Assembly: GCA_946623915.1 (NCBI GenBank)
Contig: CAMORQ010000090.1
Coordinates: forward strand, 1 to 7,333
From: an uncultured Coriobacteriaceae bacterium
Lineage (GTDB): Bacteria > Actinomycetota > Coriobacteriia > Coriobacteriales > Eggerthellaceae
Direction of reading: 5' to 3'
DNA length: 7,333 nt
In this document: piece after piece, positions 1 through 6,023 of the stretch
Position numbering within the stretch: the first letter of the stretch is position 1
Layout: each line of letters starts with the position of its first letter
Notes under the pieces: model-generated
Seen by the model: only the letters and a program-made list of their open reading frames with translations
Database searches by the model: none
Told to the model about the DNA's origin: nothing
Position numbers and translations under genes: made by a program

Positions 1-1145
1 GCCACATTCGCACGCAGGTGACACGGCCCGCCGAACATGCGCCCATCCTGAATAGCAACGCCGGCATCCCACAGGTGCTTTTCGAGCTCGTCTATGGTGC
101 AAGCATGGGCTGCGCACCAGTCCGTGCAGTCGATGAAGACCATGTAGGTGGCTTCGGGCCGATACGCCTCTAGCCCCGGCGTCGCATCGACGAAGTCGCA
201 GAGGGTGTCCACGTTGCGCGCAAGCGTGCGTTGCAGCTCGTCTACCCACGATGCACCCTCTGGCGTGTAGGCGCCTAGAAGCGCATGCATGGAAAGCACG
301 TTGATGTCGTTGTAGTGCGACGATGCGCTCTGGGCGTACAGCTTTTCGCGCAGCTGCTCGTTGAACGTGAAGCTGTAGCTGCCCTGCAGTCCCGCCAGAT
401 TGAACGTCTTCGACGGAGCTGAAAGCGTGATGCTGTGTGCGCGTGCTTCATCGCATATGGCGTGATAGGGAATAAACGGCTCGCTGCGCAAAGCGAAGTC
501 CGCCCAGATTTCGTCGGCAATAACAAGTACGCCATGCGCTTCGAATAGCTCGGCGGCCCGCTCCAGTTCAGCGCGCTCCCACAGCCGTCCACACGGGTTA
601 TGGGGAGAGCACATGATGGCCACGCGAATGCCGCCATCCACAATGCGCCGCTCCATGTCGTCGAAATCCATGCGCCACACGCCCGCCTCGTCGCGCACGA
701 GCGGGCTGTGCTCGAGCACACGTTGGCACAGCTTCGCCGTGTTGGTGAACCCTATGTAGGTGGGACTATGCACAAGGATGCGTTCGCCCGGTTCGGTGAA
801 TGCGTAGAGAATCGAGGCGAGCCCGCCGAGCACGCCGTTGTGGTAGTCGATGCATTCCTCGCCTATGCCCGACGCACCGTGGCGCGTCTCCCACCACCAC
901 GAAATGGCGTCGTAGTAAGCCTGCTGCGGCCAGAAATAGCCGAATGCAGGATGCTCGGCGCGCTCAATGATGGCGCGCGTAACGCTTGGCGCCGTAGGGA
1001 AATTCATGTCGGCGATCCACATGGGAATGGGCTTGACGCCCGGCGGCGGCGCATCGGGAGCAAAGCCTTCCACCTTCCCGAGCGCATCGACCGACGTCGC
1101 ATCACGTCCGGCGCGGTCAAGCATGGTATCGAAGTCGAATGGCAT
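1..1145 (-). CDS. MalY/PatB-type PLP aminotransferase (cystathionine beta-lyase-like), 3' end cut by window
   Basis: Fold-type I PLP enzyme of the MalY/PatB group, which cleaves C-S bonds of cystathionine or cysteine conjugates to a thiol, pyruvate and ammonia in the cytoplasm. The frame is open from the ATG at 1145 to the left edge, giving 381 codons. Visible family marks are WIADMNF near residue 43, SPTY ending at Tyr130, CSPHNPCGR with Asn183, ADEIWADF with Asp211 for the pyridine nitrogen, SAPSKTFNLAG with Lys246 as the PLP lysine, and a C-terminal LRANV with Arg378 as the likely carboxylate-binding arginine. MalY is about 390 residues, so only some ten residues should be missing. The start fits the family N-terminus (FDFDTMLDRAG). 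A GGAGG lies 13 nt upstream, which is long; an in-frame ATG at 1199 is possible but has no ribosome site. It follows mscS by 93 bp with no terminator seen, so cotranscription is possible. The substrate cannot be read from the sequence. Confidence 0.93.
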   Translation of the reverse strand, partial: MPFDFDTMLDRAGRDATSVDALGKVEGFAPDAPPPGVKPIPMWIADMNFPTAPSVTRAIIERAEHPAFGYFWPQQAYYDAISWWWETRHGASGIGEECIDYHNGVLGGLASILYAFTEPGERILVHSPTYIGFTNTAKLCQRVLEHSPLVRDEAGVWRMDFDDMERRIVDGGIRVAIMCSPHNPCGRLWERAELERAAELFEAHGVLVIADEIWADFALRSEPFIPYHAICDEARAHSITLSAPSKTFNLAGLQGSYSFTFNEQLREKLYAQSASSHYNDINVLSMHALLGAYTPEGASWVDELQRTLARNVDTLCDFVDATPGLEAYRPEATYMVFIDCTDWCAAHACTIDELEKHLWDAGVAIQDGRMFGGPCHLRANV

Positions 1146-1238
1146 CAGGTCTTCAGGCCCTCCAAAATCAATGAACTCGGAACAGCAGCTAGGACGCATC
1201 GCCGTGAAGCCCGCGCCGGCACATCTGTTGCATGCATA

Positions 1239-2036
1239 CTATACGGCAACCGACTGCTGCATATCTATATCTGCAAGCACGTTTTCCTTTTGAAGAAATT
1301 CTATCAAGGTGGACAGCGATGCGCGCATGACGCTACGCGAATCGTTTGCCCTGTTCGCATACAGTTTCACTTCGGCGTTGATGGCGCCCATTGTCGAGCC
1401 AGTCACATACGCCTTGGGGCGCATGCCTTCGCAATCGAGTCCTTCGGCCACTTGTTTGTCGAGCACCACCTGCTCGCACCGAACCAGCAGCTCCTCCACG
1501 TTGGGGGTCCCTGGCTTCAGCGCAAACGGCACGATAATGGCGAAAAACCGGTTTCCCTTTTCCACCGTGCTCGACACCAGCAGAGAATTGGGCACTGCGT
1601 ACTGGATGCCGTCTTCGTCCTCCAACGTGGTACGTCGCCAGGTGGTGTCGATCACACGCGCTTCTTTGTGGCCTTGGATGGTAATCCAATCTCCAGGACC
1701 CACCATGCCGGACAGTGACACGATGATGCCGCCAATGACATTAGCGATGGTCTGCTGCGCGCCAAGCGAAACGGCCACACCGACGATGCCAAGCGCACCG
1801 AACACACCGGCCATGTCCACACCGAAGCACACATCGATTATCATGCACGCGGCCCAACCCCATACGAGAACGCGCACGATATTCTGGAAGATGGTGCCAC
1901 CGACCTTGCGTTGCTCGTTCGCGCTGAGCAAACGCTTAACGGGCCACTGCAGTCCATACGAAATGGCGAAAGCAGCAACTAAGATTACGAGCGATGCTAG
2001 TGCCTTCACACCGATTTCGTTCCAATCGACGACCAT
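1239..2036 (-). CDS. MscS-family small-conductance mechanosensitive channel
   Basis: Inner-membrane channel protein that releases small solutes on hypo-osmotic shock, 265 residues against 286 for E. coli MscS. Three hydrophobic segments are visible at about residues 10-29, 50-72 and 76-110. The third is the glycine/alanine-rich pore helix with ALGIVGVAVSLGAQQTIAN. It is followed by the beta domain (GPGDWITIQG about 113-122, EARVIDTTWRRTT 125-137, YAVPNSLL 146-153), all typical of MscS. The C-terminal alpha/beta domain is complete. The ATG at 2036 has AGGAG spaced 6 nt upstream, which supports this start. The gene lies between a lipoprotein gene closed by a terminator and a MalY-like gene 93 bp downstream. 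Its promoter should be within 2037-2276 but none stands out. Family assignment is firm; gating and ion preference are not readable. Confidence 0.95.
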   Translation of the reverse strand: MVVDWNEIGVKALASLVILVAAFAISYGLQWPVKRLLSANEQRKVGGTIFQNIVRVLVWGWAACMIIDVCFGVDMAGVFGALGIVGVAVSLGAQQTIANVIGGIIVSLSGMVGPGDWITIQGHKEARVIDTTWRRTTLEDEDGIQYAVPNSLLVSSTVEKGNRFFAIIVPFALKPGTPNVEELLVRCEQVVLDKQVAEGLDCEGMRPKAYVTGSTMGAINAEVKLYANRANDSRSVMRASLSTLIEFLQKENVLADIDMQQSVAV

Positions 2037-2276
2037 CGCAGCTCCTAAAGACTTTGCGAGATTTGCAACACGCCTATCTTAGCGCTGCAATACGACGGAA
2101 GGAAAATGCCGCATACATCGAAGACATATTCGGCGAAATGTCGGGAACACCGGAGCGGACCCGCGGTAATCGCATCCGCGCCATGCGCCTAATTCGTCTT
2201 GCACCAGCGCACTTGCCTTCAGCATACAGCTGCACAGCCTGTCTGGCATAAGTAACGAGCGGCAACGAATACAAAG

Positions 2277-2305
2277 CTGGGGCATCCCGTTTCGGAATGC
2301 CCCAG
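2277..2305 (-). terminator. Intrinsic terminator of the lipoprotein gene
   Basis: A 9-bp perfect stem (CTGGGGCAT at 2277-2285 with ATGCCCCAG at 2297-2305), one mismatch, then 3 more bp closing a 3-nt loop. On the minus strand it lies 21 nt past the lipoprotein stop and is followed by CTTTGTATT, a modest T-rich tract. It separates the lipoprotein transcript from mscS. Confidence 0.75.
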
Positions 2306-2326
2306 AACAAACCCAACATGTGCAGT

Positions 2327-2977
2327 TTATTGCAGTGCGTACGTGATGGTCACATCGGTCTTGGCAGCCGGCATGTTGCTCGTCGGCGCGAACTCGGCGG
2401 GTTCGGTGTATTCGTAGGCCGCATTGCTCGTAATACCAAGCGAGCAGCTTTCCATGCAGAACAGACACCCCGTTCCGACTTCCTCGTTTGGCTCGATGTT
2501 GCCACCAAAACGCACCTGGCAGGGACGGTTGTCCGCCGCAGCCACAAGTTCGCCGGGATCGAATTCTTTACCGTCGAACGCGATGGTCATCTTCAAGTCG
2601 CTTCCTTCGATGGTGCCACCCGTATCTTCGAGTGCGATGTTATCGCCGTGCGTTCCGCCAATCTGCTCGAGTGCATCATAAAGCTCGCGGGAGGTCACCG
2701 GCGTGGTGAAATGGGCCACGCCCGCATTGCTTCCCGATTCGCTCACCAAAAAGTGAATGGACGATTCGCCATCGTGTCCAGTTGACGTTGCAGGAAACGT
2801 CACGGTTTTCGCCTGCGTGTCCACAACTAAACCGACCTCGTTAGCCGTGCCACTCGTTGCGGTGGCCGACGAAGCAGAAGAGGAAGTGGCAGAGGACGCA
2901 CTTTGCCCACCTGCGCATCCCGCCAGCAAGACCAGCGAGAACAAGGCAGCGCAAACCAAAACGGGTGATTTTTTCAT
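2327..2977 (-). CDS. Secreted lipoprotein with YdjY-like domain and C-terminal cysteine cluster
   Basis: A 216-residue exported lipoprotein. Residues 1-21 form a lipoprotein signal (MKKS, hydrophobic core, lipobox LAGC with Cys21), followed by a Ser/Ala/Thr-rich linker at about 22-45. The body starts at about 48 (VGLVVDTQAKTVTFPAT) and carries HFLVSESGSNAGVAHF at 75-90 and a YDALEQIGGTHGDN stretch at 100-113, which resembles the YdjY domain; that assignment is from memory of the family pattern. Four further cysteines lie at 153, 171, 174 and 178, the last three as GCLFCMESCSLGI, a CxxCxxxC pattern that could bind metal or a cluster or form disulfides outside the cell. The ATG at 2977 has GGAG 8 nt upstream. 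The gene is monocistronic: a terminator follows and a 12-bp dyad lies just upstream. Its function is not known to me; a redox or cofactor role is only inferred from the cysteines. Confidence 0.88.
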   Translation of the reverse strand: MKKSPVLVCAALFSLVLLAGCAGGQSASSATSSSASSATATSGTANEVGLVVDTQAKTVTFPATSTGHDGESSIHFLVSESGSNAGVAHFTTPVTSRELYDALEQIGGTHGDNIALEDTGGTIEGSDLKMTIAFDGKEFDPGELVAAADNRPCQVRFGGNIEPNEEVGTGCLFCMESCSLGITSNAAYEYTEPAEFAPTSNMPAAKTDVTITYALQ

Positions 2978-3000
2978 ATCAGCTCTCCTTCTCTTTGGGG

Positions 3001-3034
3001 TCGTCTACGCGATACTCTAACTTCGCGTAGACGA
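3001..3034. promoter_or_regulatory. Perfect 12-bp dyad upstream of the lipoprotein gene
   Basis: TCGTCTACGCGA at 3001-3012 is repeated inverted and without mismatch at 3023-3034, with a 10-nt spacer. It ends 23 nt before the lipoprotein start codon, just ahead of the ribosome site. On the minus strand the spacer contains TAGAGT, which could serve as a weak -10 box (4 of 6). No T-run follows on either strand, so it is unlikely to be a terminator. It could be an operator or a 5'-leader hairpin; the sequence does not decide. Confidence 0.5.
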
Positions 3035-3498
3035 ACCGGAATCGAACAGGGCAACGGGTGCGCATAAAGCGTCGACGCCATTGCCGTCTATTGTCTGCAG
3101 AACATGCCGGAAGCTTCGTCGTCAAGCCTGGGCGATTGGCCGGGTTTCAGCAAGTGCGCAGAGTCACCGGCCTATGTGGCGCTCGCGGTTTCGCGGCATT
3201 GGCACCCATGCAGAAATGCCACACCACGTTCTTGAGCGCGGCAGAAGAATCCTGCAGCTTCGACAACTGCAGCAGAACGATCCCTCCCTGAAACAAACTC
3301 CGTCTGCTTCGCAAGGAAACTCTAGCGCAAGCAAACCGCAGGCGCTATTGGAATAATTTGCCGAATATGAGGCTCTCGCGCGAGGCCAGCCGAGGCCCCG
3401 CCGTGACTCCGCACGGGGGCTCGCCTCTCAAGCGCCACAAACCACGGCGCAATCCTCCGCCGAGGCCCCACCCCGCTGTTTTCGCCAATCGGCGCCTG

Positions 3499-3571
3499 TT
3501 TTGGCAATTCAAGCCGGTTGTGAGGGATTTTTCGCCCTTACAAGCCTCGCAACCGACTTGAATTGCCAAAA
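3499..3571. repeat. Long imperfect inverted repeat (hairpin element)
   Basis: TTTTGGCAATTCAAG at 3499-3513 pairs exactly with 3557-3571. After one mismatch CGGTTG (3515-3520) pairs with 3550-3555, and after another GAGG (3522-3525) pairs with 3545-3548. The stem is therefore 26 positions long with 25 matches outside two non-Watson-Crick positions, closing a 19-nt loop (3526-3544). It is not next to a T-run suited to a terminator for a nearby gene end. A MITE-like or REP-like element is plausible but a copy number is needed to say so. Confidence 0.6.
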
Positions 3572-3603
3572 AGCCCCTATATTTCGGAAAGTAGCCGAGC
3601 ATA

Positions 3604-3637
3604 CGCGCGTGGGGCTGCGGCCCGACGCGCGGTCGGG
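3604..3637. repeat. GC-rich hairpins with two alternative pairings
   Basis: CGCGCGT at 3604-3610 pairs with ACGCGCG at 3625-3631, and GGGC (3612-3615) with GCCC (3620-3623), around a G/G mismatch and a 4-nt loop. The alternative CCCGAC (3621-3626) with GTCGGG (3632-3637) uses some of the same bases, so the two folds exclude each other. Confidence 0.4.
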
Positions 3638-3644
3638 AACAATA

Positions 3645-3673
3645 GCGGTGTCGGTACATGCCAGAGACACCGC
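3645..3673 (-). terminator. Terminator-like hairpin after the DUF3343 gene
   Basis: GCGGTGTC at 3645-3652 pairs perfectly with GACACCGC at 3666-3673 across a 13-nt loop that can add a GG/CC pairing. On the minus strand it begins 15 nt past the stop codon and is followed by TATTGTT, a weak T-rich tail. It could end the four-gene unit. Confidence 0.45.
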
Positions 3674-3688
3674 GCTTGTGCCTTCTGG

Positions 3689-3937
3689 CTAGAACAGCAA
3701 GACTTCGTGTACACCCGCGTAGGCAAGCCCGTGCTGTTGTATGGCGCCCTCCAACTCTTCGCGCTGCTCAATGGGCGCCGACCACGACATACCACACCCT
3801 GCATCGATTTCGCTGGGAACGGGAATCACACGACCGGGAATGCCGTAGGTTTTGGATGCCGCCTCGAAGGCCATAGCATCCGACATGGTGTCGAACGCCA
3901 CGACCGCATGGGGTGTTTTCTGTCGCAGTGGGCTCAA
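3689..3937 (-). CDS. DUF3343 family, putative Se/S carrier-like small protein
   Basis: An 82-residue cytosolic protein of the DUF3343 family (putative Se/S carrier-like), which in anaerobes is often encoded beside class V cysteine desulfurases and YedF. Visible features are a ferredoxin-like alpha/beta pattern (HAVVAFDTMSDAMAFEAA at 10-27), the family core IPVPSEIDAGCGMSW at 38-52 with the single cysteine Cys48 as the presumed carrier residue, and a C-terminal helix and strand ending HEVLLF. I chose the TTG at 3937 as start because GGAGG lies 7 nt upstream and the length then matches the family. A longer frame from a TTG at 3970 would run into the repeat and lacks a ribosome site. It is the last gene of the cassette, 103 bp after the desulfurase and separated from it by the inverted REP pair. 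The carrier role is inferred from family and context. Confidence 0.85.
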   Translation of the reverse strand: MSPLRQKTPHAVVAFDTMSDAMAFEAASKTYGIPGRVIPVPSEIDAGCGMSWSAPIEQREELEGAIQQHGLAYAGVHEVLLF

Positions 3938-3961
3938 ACTATTCCCTCCATCGTGTTCCCA

Positions 3962-4044
3962 ATGAGACAAGGGGACAGGTAGCTTGTCTCATTTGCCACC
4001 TTGCCTCGCAAAAATGAGACAAGCTACCTGTCCCCTTGTCTCAT
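3962..4044. repeat. Pair of inverted REP-like units (BIME-like), perfect 33-bp arms
   Basis: The arm at 3962-3994 is an exact reverse complement of 4012-4044, with a 17-nt spacer. Each arm contains its own hairpin: ATGAGACAAG, an 11-nt loop GGGACAGGTAG, then CTTGTCTCAT (3962-3992 and 4014-4044). Two palindromic units in opposite orientation are the layout of REP pairs. Read leftward, the first unit is followed by TTTTT (4014-4010 complement), so it also looks like a weak intrinsic terminator between the desulfurase and DUF3343. The TGA stop of the desulfurase (4041-4043) lies inside the outer end of the repeat. Related GGGGACAGGT palindromes recur with REP-associated tyrosine transposases in other genomes, to my recollection; no transposase is in this window. 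Confidence 0.85.
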
Positions 4045-5186
4045 CCAACCTCGCTTGAGATTTCGGAGATGGCGCGGATGCCTTCGTCTACTTCTTCTTC
4101 GGTGTTGAAGTAGCCGAAGCTGAAACGCACGGCGCCCGGACCTTCCGTACCAAGCGCCTGATGCATAAGCGGCGCGCAGTGGGCACCTGCACGCGTGCAG
4201 ATGCCATACTCGGCGTTGAGCAGGTCGGATACGGCACCAGAGTCCACGTCGCCAATGTTCAGGGCGACGATTCCCGTACGGTCTACGCCACCATGTCCGC
4301 CGTAGATACGCACACCTGGCACGTCCTTTACGCCAGCCTCGAATCGGTCGGATAGGGCCAAGGTATGTGCATGAATGGCGTCTACACCCATGCTTTCGAT
4401 GAAAGCCACACCTGCCGCCAAGCCGGCGATACCGTGGCCGTTGAGCGTGCCCGCCTCGAGGTGCTCCGGATAGAAATCCGGGTGACGGCGGTCGTAGCTG
4501 TGCGTACCCGAACCGCCTTCTTTGAAAGCGGGCAGGTCCACACCATCCGCCAGACAGAGCCCACCTGTGCCCTGCGGGCCAAACAGGCTTTTATGCCCCG
4601 TGAAGCACAGCACGTCCACGCCAAGTGCGGTCATGTCCGTGGGCACGCTGCCCGCCGTCTGGGCGGCGTCTAGCACAAACAGAGCGCCGTGCTCGTGCGC
4701 GATGGCCGTCATGCGGGCAATATCGTACACATCGCCTGTCAGGTTGGATGCGTGGGTGGCTACCACGAGCTTCGTATTCGGTTTGAACAGCGCTGCGTAC
4801 TCGTCGTAGTCGACGGAGCCGTCGGGGGCAACCGGCAAGATGCTCAGCTCCGCCCCTTCGTCGTCGACTTTAGCGTAGAGCGGGCGCAGCACCGAGTTGT
4901 GCGAAGCGGCTGTGGTGATGGCATGGTCGCCTGCATGCAGCAGGCCCGCTATGGCGCAATTCAACGACTCAGTCACGTTAAGCGCGAAGCACACGTGCTT
5001 GGGATCGGGCGCACCGAGCAAGCGCGCGATGGCCACCCGTGCGTTGAAGATGGCCATCCCGGACGCAAGCGACGCTTCGTGCACGCCACGCCCGGCGCCG
5101 CCGAATTCATTGATGGCAGCCGCCACCGCTTCGGCCACAGCCGGCGGTTTGAGCATCGTGGTGGCAGCATTATCGAAGTAAATCAT
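4041..5186 (-). CDS. Class V aminotransferase-fold cysteine desulfurase (EF2568-like family)
   Basis: A 381-residue PLP enzyme that removes sulfur (or selenium) from cysteine or selenocysteine and passes it on as a cysteine persulfide. It resembles the desulfurase subfamily linked to selenium genes (TIGR01977, EF2568-like). Key residues visible are MIYFDNAATT at 1-10, His96 in AASHNS stacking on PLP, Asp173 and Gln176 in VLDAAQTAG, Lys199 in FTGHKSLFGPQGTGGL as the Schiff-base lysine, Arg354, and the acceptor Cys337 in TRAGAHCAPL. All catalytic positions are intact and length is normal. The ATG at 5186 has GAGG 5 nt upstream and starts at the family N-terminus; an upstream ATG at 5228 adds 14 unrelated residues. 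It is 162 bp downstream of yedF and 103 bp upstream of DUF3343, its likely carrier partners. The last base of the final Gly codon and the stop come from the REP-like repeat, so the native C-terminus may have been altered. Confidence 0.92.
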   Translation of the reverse strand: MIYFDNAATTMLKPPAVAEAVAAAINEFGGAGRGVHEASLASGMAIFNARVAIARLLGAPDPKHVCFALNVTESLNCAIAGLLHAGDHAITTAASHNSVLRPLYAKVDDEGAELSILPVAPDGSVDYDEYAALFKPNTKLVVATHASNLTGDVYDIARMTAIAHEHGALFVLDAAQTAGSVPTDMTALGVDVLCFTGHKSLFGPQGTGGLCLADGVDLPAFKEGGSGTHSYDRRHPDFYPEHLEAGTLNGHGIAGLAAGVAFIESMGVDAIHAHTLALSDRFEAGVKDVPGVRIYGGHGGVDRTGIVALNIGDVDSGAVSDLLNAEYGICTRAGAHCAPLMHQALGTEGPGAVRFSFGYFNTEEEVDEGIRAISEISSEVG

Positions 5187-5239
5187 TGATGCCTCTTCCC
5201 AAGCAAAACAGCCCCAAATTGGCGCCAATAAGTCAGCAA

Positions 5240-5338
5240 GGGGAAACCCAGCAAGTGCGCTAAGCCCGACTGGCGAAATGAGCGCACTCCGTACGCGCAG
5301 TGGAGCACGGAGGGCTTAGCGTACCGCCAGATTTCCCC
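5240..5338. repeat. Structured intergenic inverted repeat between yedF and the desulfurase gene
   Basis: GTGCGCTAAGCCC at 5255-5267 pairs with GGGCTTAGCGTAC at 5312-5324 (12 of 13), and outside it GGGGAAA at 5240-5246 pairs with TTTCCCC at 5332-5338. Inside, CTCCGT (5287-5292) can pair with ACGGAG (5307-5312). Together these would fold most of the 162-bp gap. There is no T-run after it on the minus strand. It may be a mobile repeat, an mRNA-processing or stability element, or a leader for the desulfurase gene. Confidence 0.5.
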
Positions 5339-5348
5339 GCAGCGTCGG

Positions 5349-5942
5349 CTAAGGACGAACCACGACGCCTGCAGTCAGCTGCTTTTCGACTATGACGTAC
5401 ATGTTGGTCACGTCGCCCACTTTCAGCTGGTCTTCCTTCTCGTAGAACTTCAGGCAGTTGCCGCAGCTGAGGATTTCCACACCGGCATCGGCAAGCTTCT
5501 GAATGTCTTCCAGGCACTCGCTGCCTTCGGTCGTCAGATGCACACCGCCGTTGTAGAACAACACGCTGTCAGGCAGAACGTCCTGCTGGGTAAGCGCGAA
5601 AATGAACGCTTTCATCAGATTGTGGCCGAGCGTGTCGTCGCCATGACCCATGTTATCGGTTGCGATAACCACCACGCGCGCGCCGCCACCGGCAACCGCT
5701 TCAGCTGTCGTGGCAACCGAGTTTTCGTCCTTGGTCGTGCGCACAGTGAACGTGCCGTCACCATGATCTTCCACTTCCGTGGTGCATTTCAGGGTCTTTG
5801 CCAGGTTTTCCAGATTGTGAACAGCGGTTTCGTTGTCCACCAGCGTCGCCACGACGCCTTCTTCGATGGTGGAAAGCGCCTGCTTGGTGCGCACTACAGG
5901 GATGGGGCATTCCTGCCCGAGGGCGTCAACGGTAAGATCCAT
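5349..5942 (-). CDS. yedF: YedF-type TusA/DsrE fusion, selenium/sulfur transfer protein
   Basis: A 197-residue cytosolic protein with the architecture of the selenium-metabolism YedF family (TIGR03527). The N-terminal TusA-like domain (about 1-70) has the CPxP motif ECPIPVVRTKQAL with Cys12 as the sulfur-relay residue. A short linker leads to a C-terminal DsrE-like domain (about 87-197) with VVVIATDNMGHGDDTLGHNLM, LFYNGGVHLTTEGS and ILSCGNCLKFY, which carries Cys160 and Cys163. Cys53 and Cys143 are extra. The family tracks with selD and selenium use; a transfer role is known in outline only. I take the ATG at 5942 as start because AAGGA precedes it by 4-5 nt and the family begins right there. 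An ATG at 5963 would add seven basic residues (MKRKKET) and immediately follows a hairpin. It lies 81 bp after the reductase gene and upstream of the desulfurase that could load it. Confidence 0.88.
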   Translation of the reverse strand: MDLTVDALGQECPIPVVRTKQALSTIEEGVVATLVDNETAVHNLENLAKTLKCTTEVEDHGDGTFTVRTTKDENSVATTAEAVAGGGARVVVIATDNMGHGDDTLGHNLMKAFIFALTQQDVLPDSVLFYNGGVHLTTEGSECLEDIQKLADAGVEILSCGNCLKFYEKEDQLKVGDVTNMYVIVEKQLTAGVVVRP

Positions 5943-5963
5943 GGTTTCCTTCTTTCTCTTCAT

Positions 5964-5988
5964 GGCGATGCTGCCTTTCAGCATCGCC
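5964..5988 (-). promoter_or_regulatory. Perfect 10-bp hairpin with AAAGG loop just upstream of yedF
   Basis: On the minus strand GGCGATGCTG, a 5-nt loop AAAGG, then CAGCATCGCC form a perfect stem between the reductase stop and the yedF start. It is followed by ATGAAGAG, not a T-run, so it is not an intrinsic terminator. The alternative ATG at 5963 abuts the stem and its only Shine-Dalgarno-like bases are the loop. The more likely start at 5942 lies 21 nt further on with its own ribosome site. Confidence 0.5.
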
Positions 5989-6023
5989 CATTGTCCCATA
6001 TCAACGCTGCATGCAAAGCGACC

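Larger units (their letters stand above)
2978..3688. other. Gene-free, repeat-rich interval
   Basis: About 710 bp between the lipoprotein start and the DUF3343 stop, with no gene I can support. It contains the 12-bp dyad at its left edge, two copies of GCCGAGGCCCC at 3389-3399 and 3459-3469, a long hairpin at 3499-3571, GC-rich hairpins at 3604-3637 and a terminator-like hairpin at 3645-3673. One minus-strand frame (3659 to 3147) is open except for a single TAG at 3345-3347, but it has no ribosome site and its middle encodes the hairpin arms. I read the interval as repeat elements and possibly decayed sequence. Confidence 0.6.

Noticed and set aside
600..1718. 372-codon open frame on the plus strand
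   Set aside because: It is antisense to the MalY-like and MscS genes, both of which have clear family motifs and ribosome sites.
1309..2082. 257-codon plus-strand frame opposite the channel gene
   Set aside because: It is a shadow of the MscS gene, with Ser/Thr/Pro-rich low-information translation and no family pattern.
2079..2468. Minus-strand frames across the lipoprotein terminator (2074-2319 and 2079-2468)
   Set aside because: They cross an intrinsic terminator and overlap the lipoprotein 3' end, and they have no ribosome site or recognisable domain.
3345..3659. 104-codon minus-strand gene
   Set aside because: No ribosome site precedes its ATG and its centre encodes the arms of an inverted repeat; kept only as a low-interest observation.
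3962..4044. CRISPR repeat pair
   Set aside because: There are only two units and they are inverted rather than direct, with a 17-nt spacer; the REP-pair layout explains them better.
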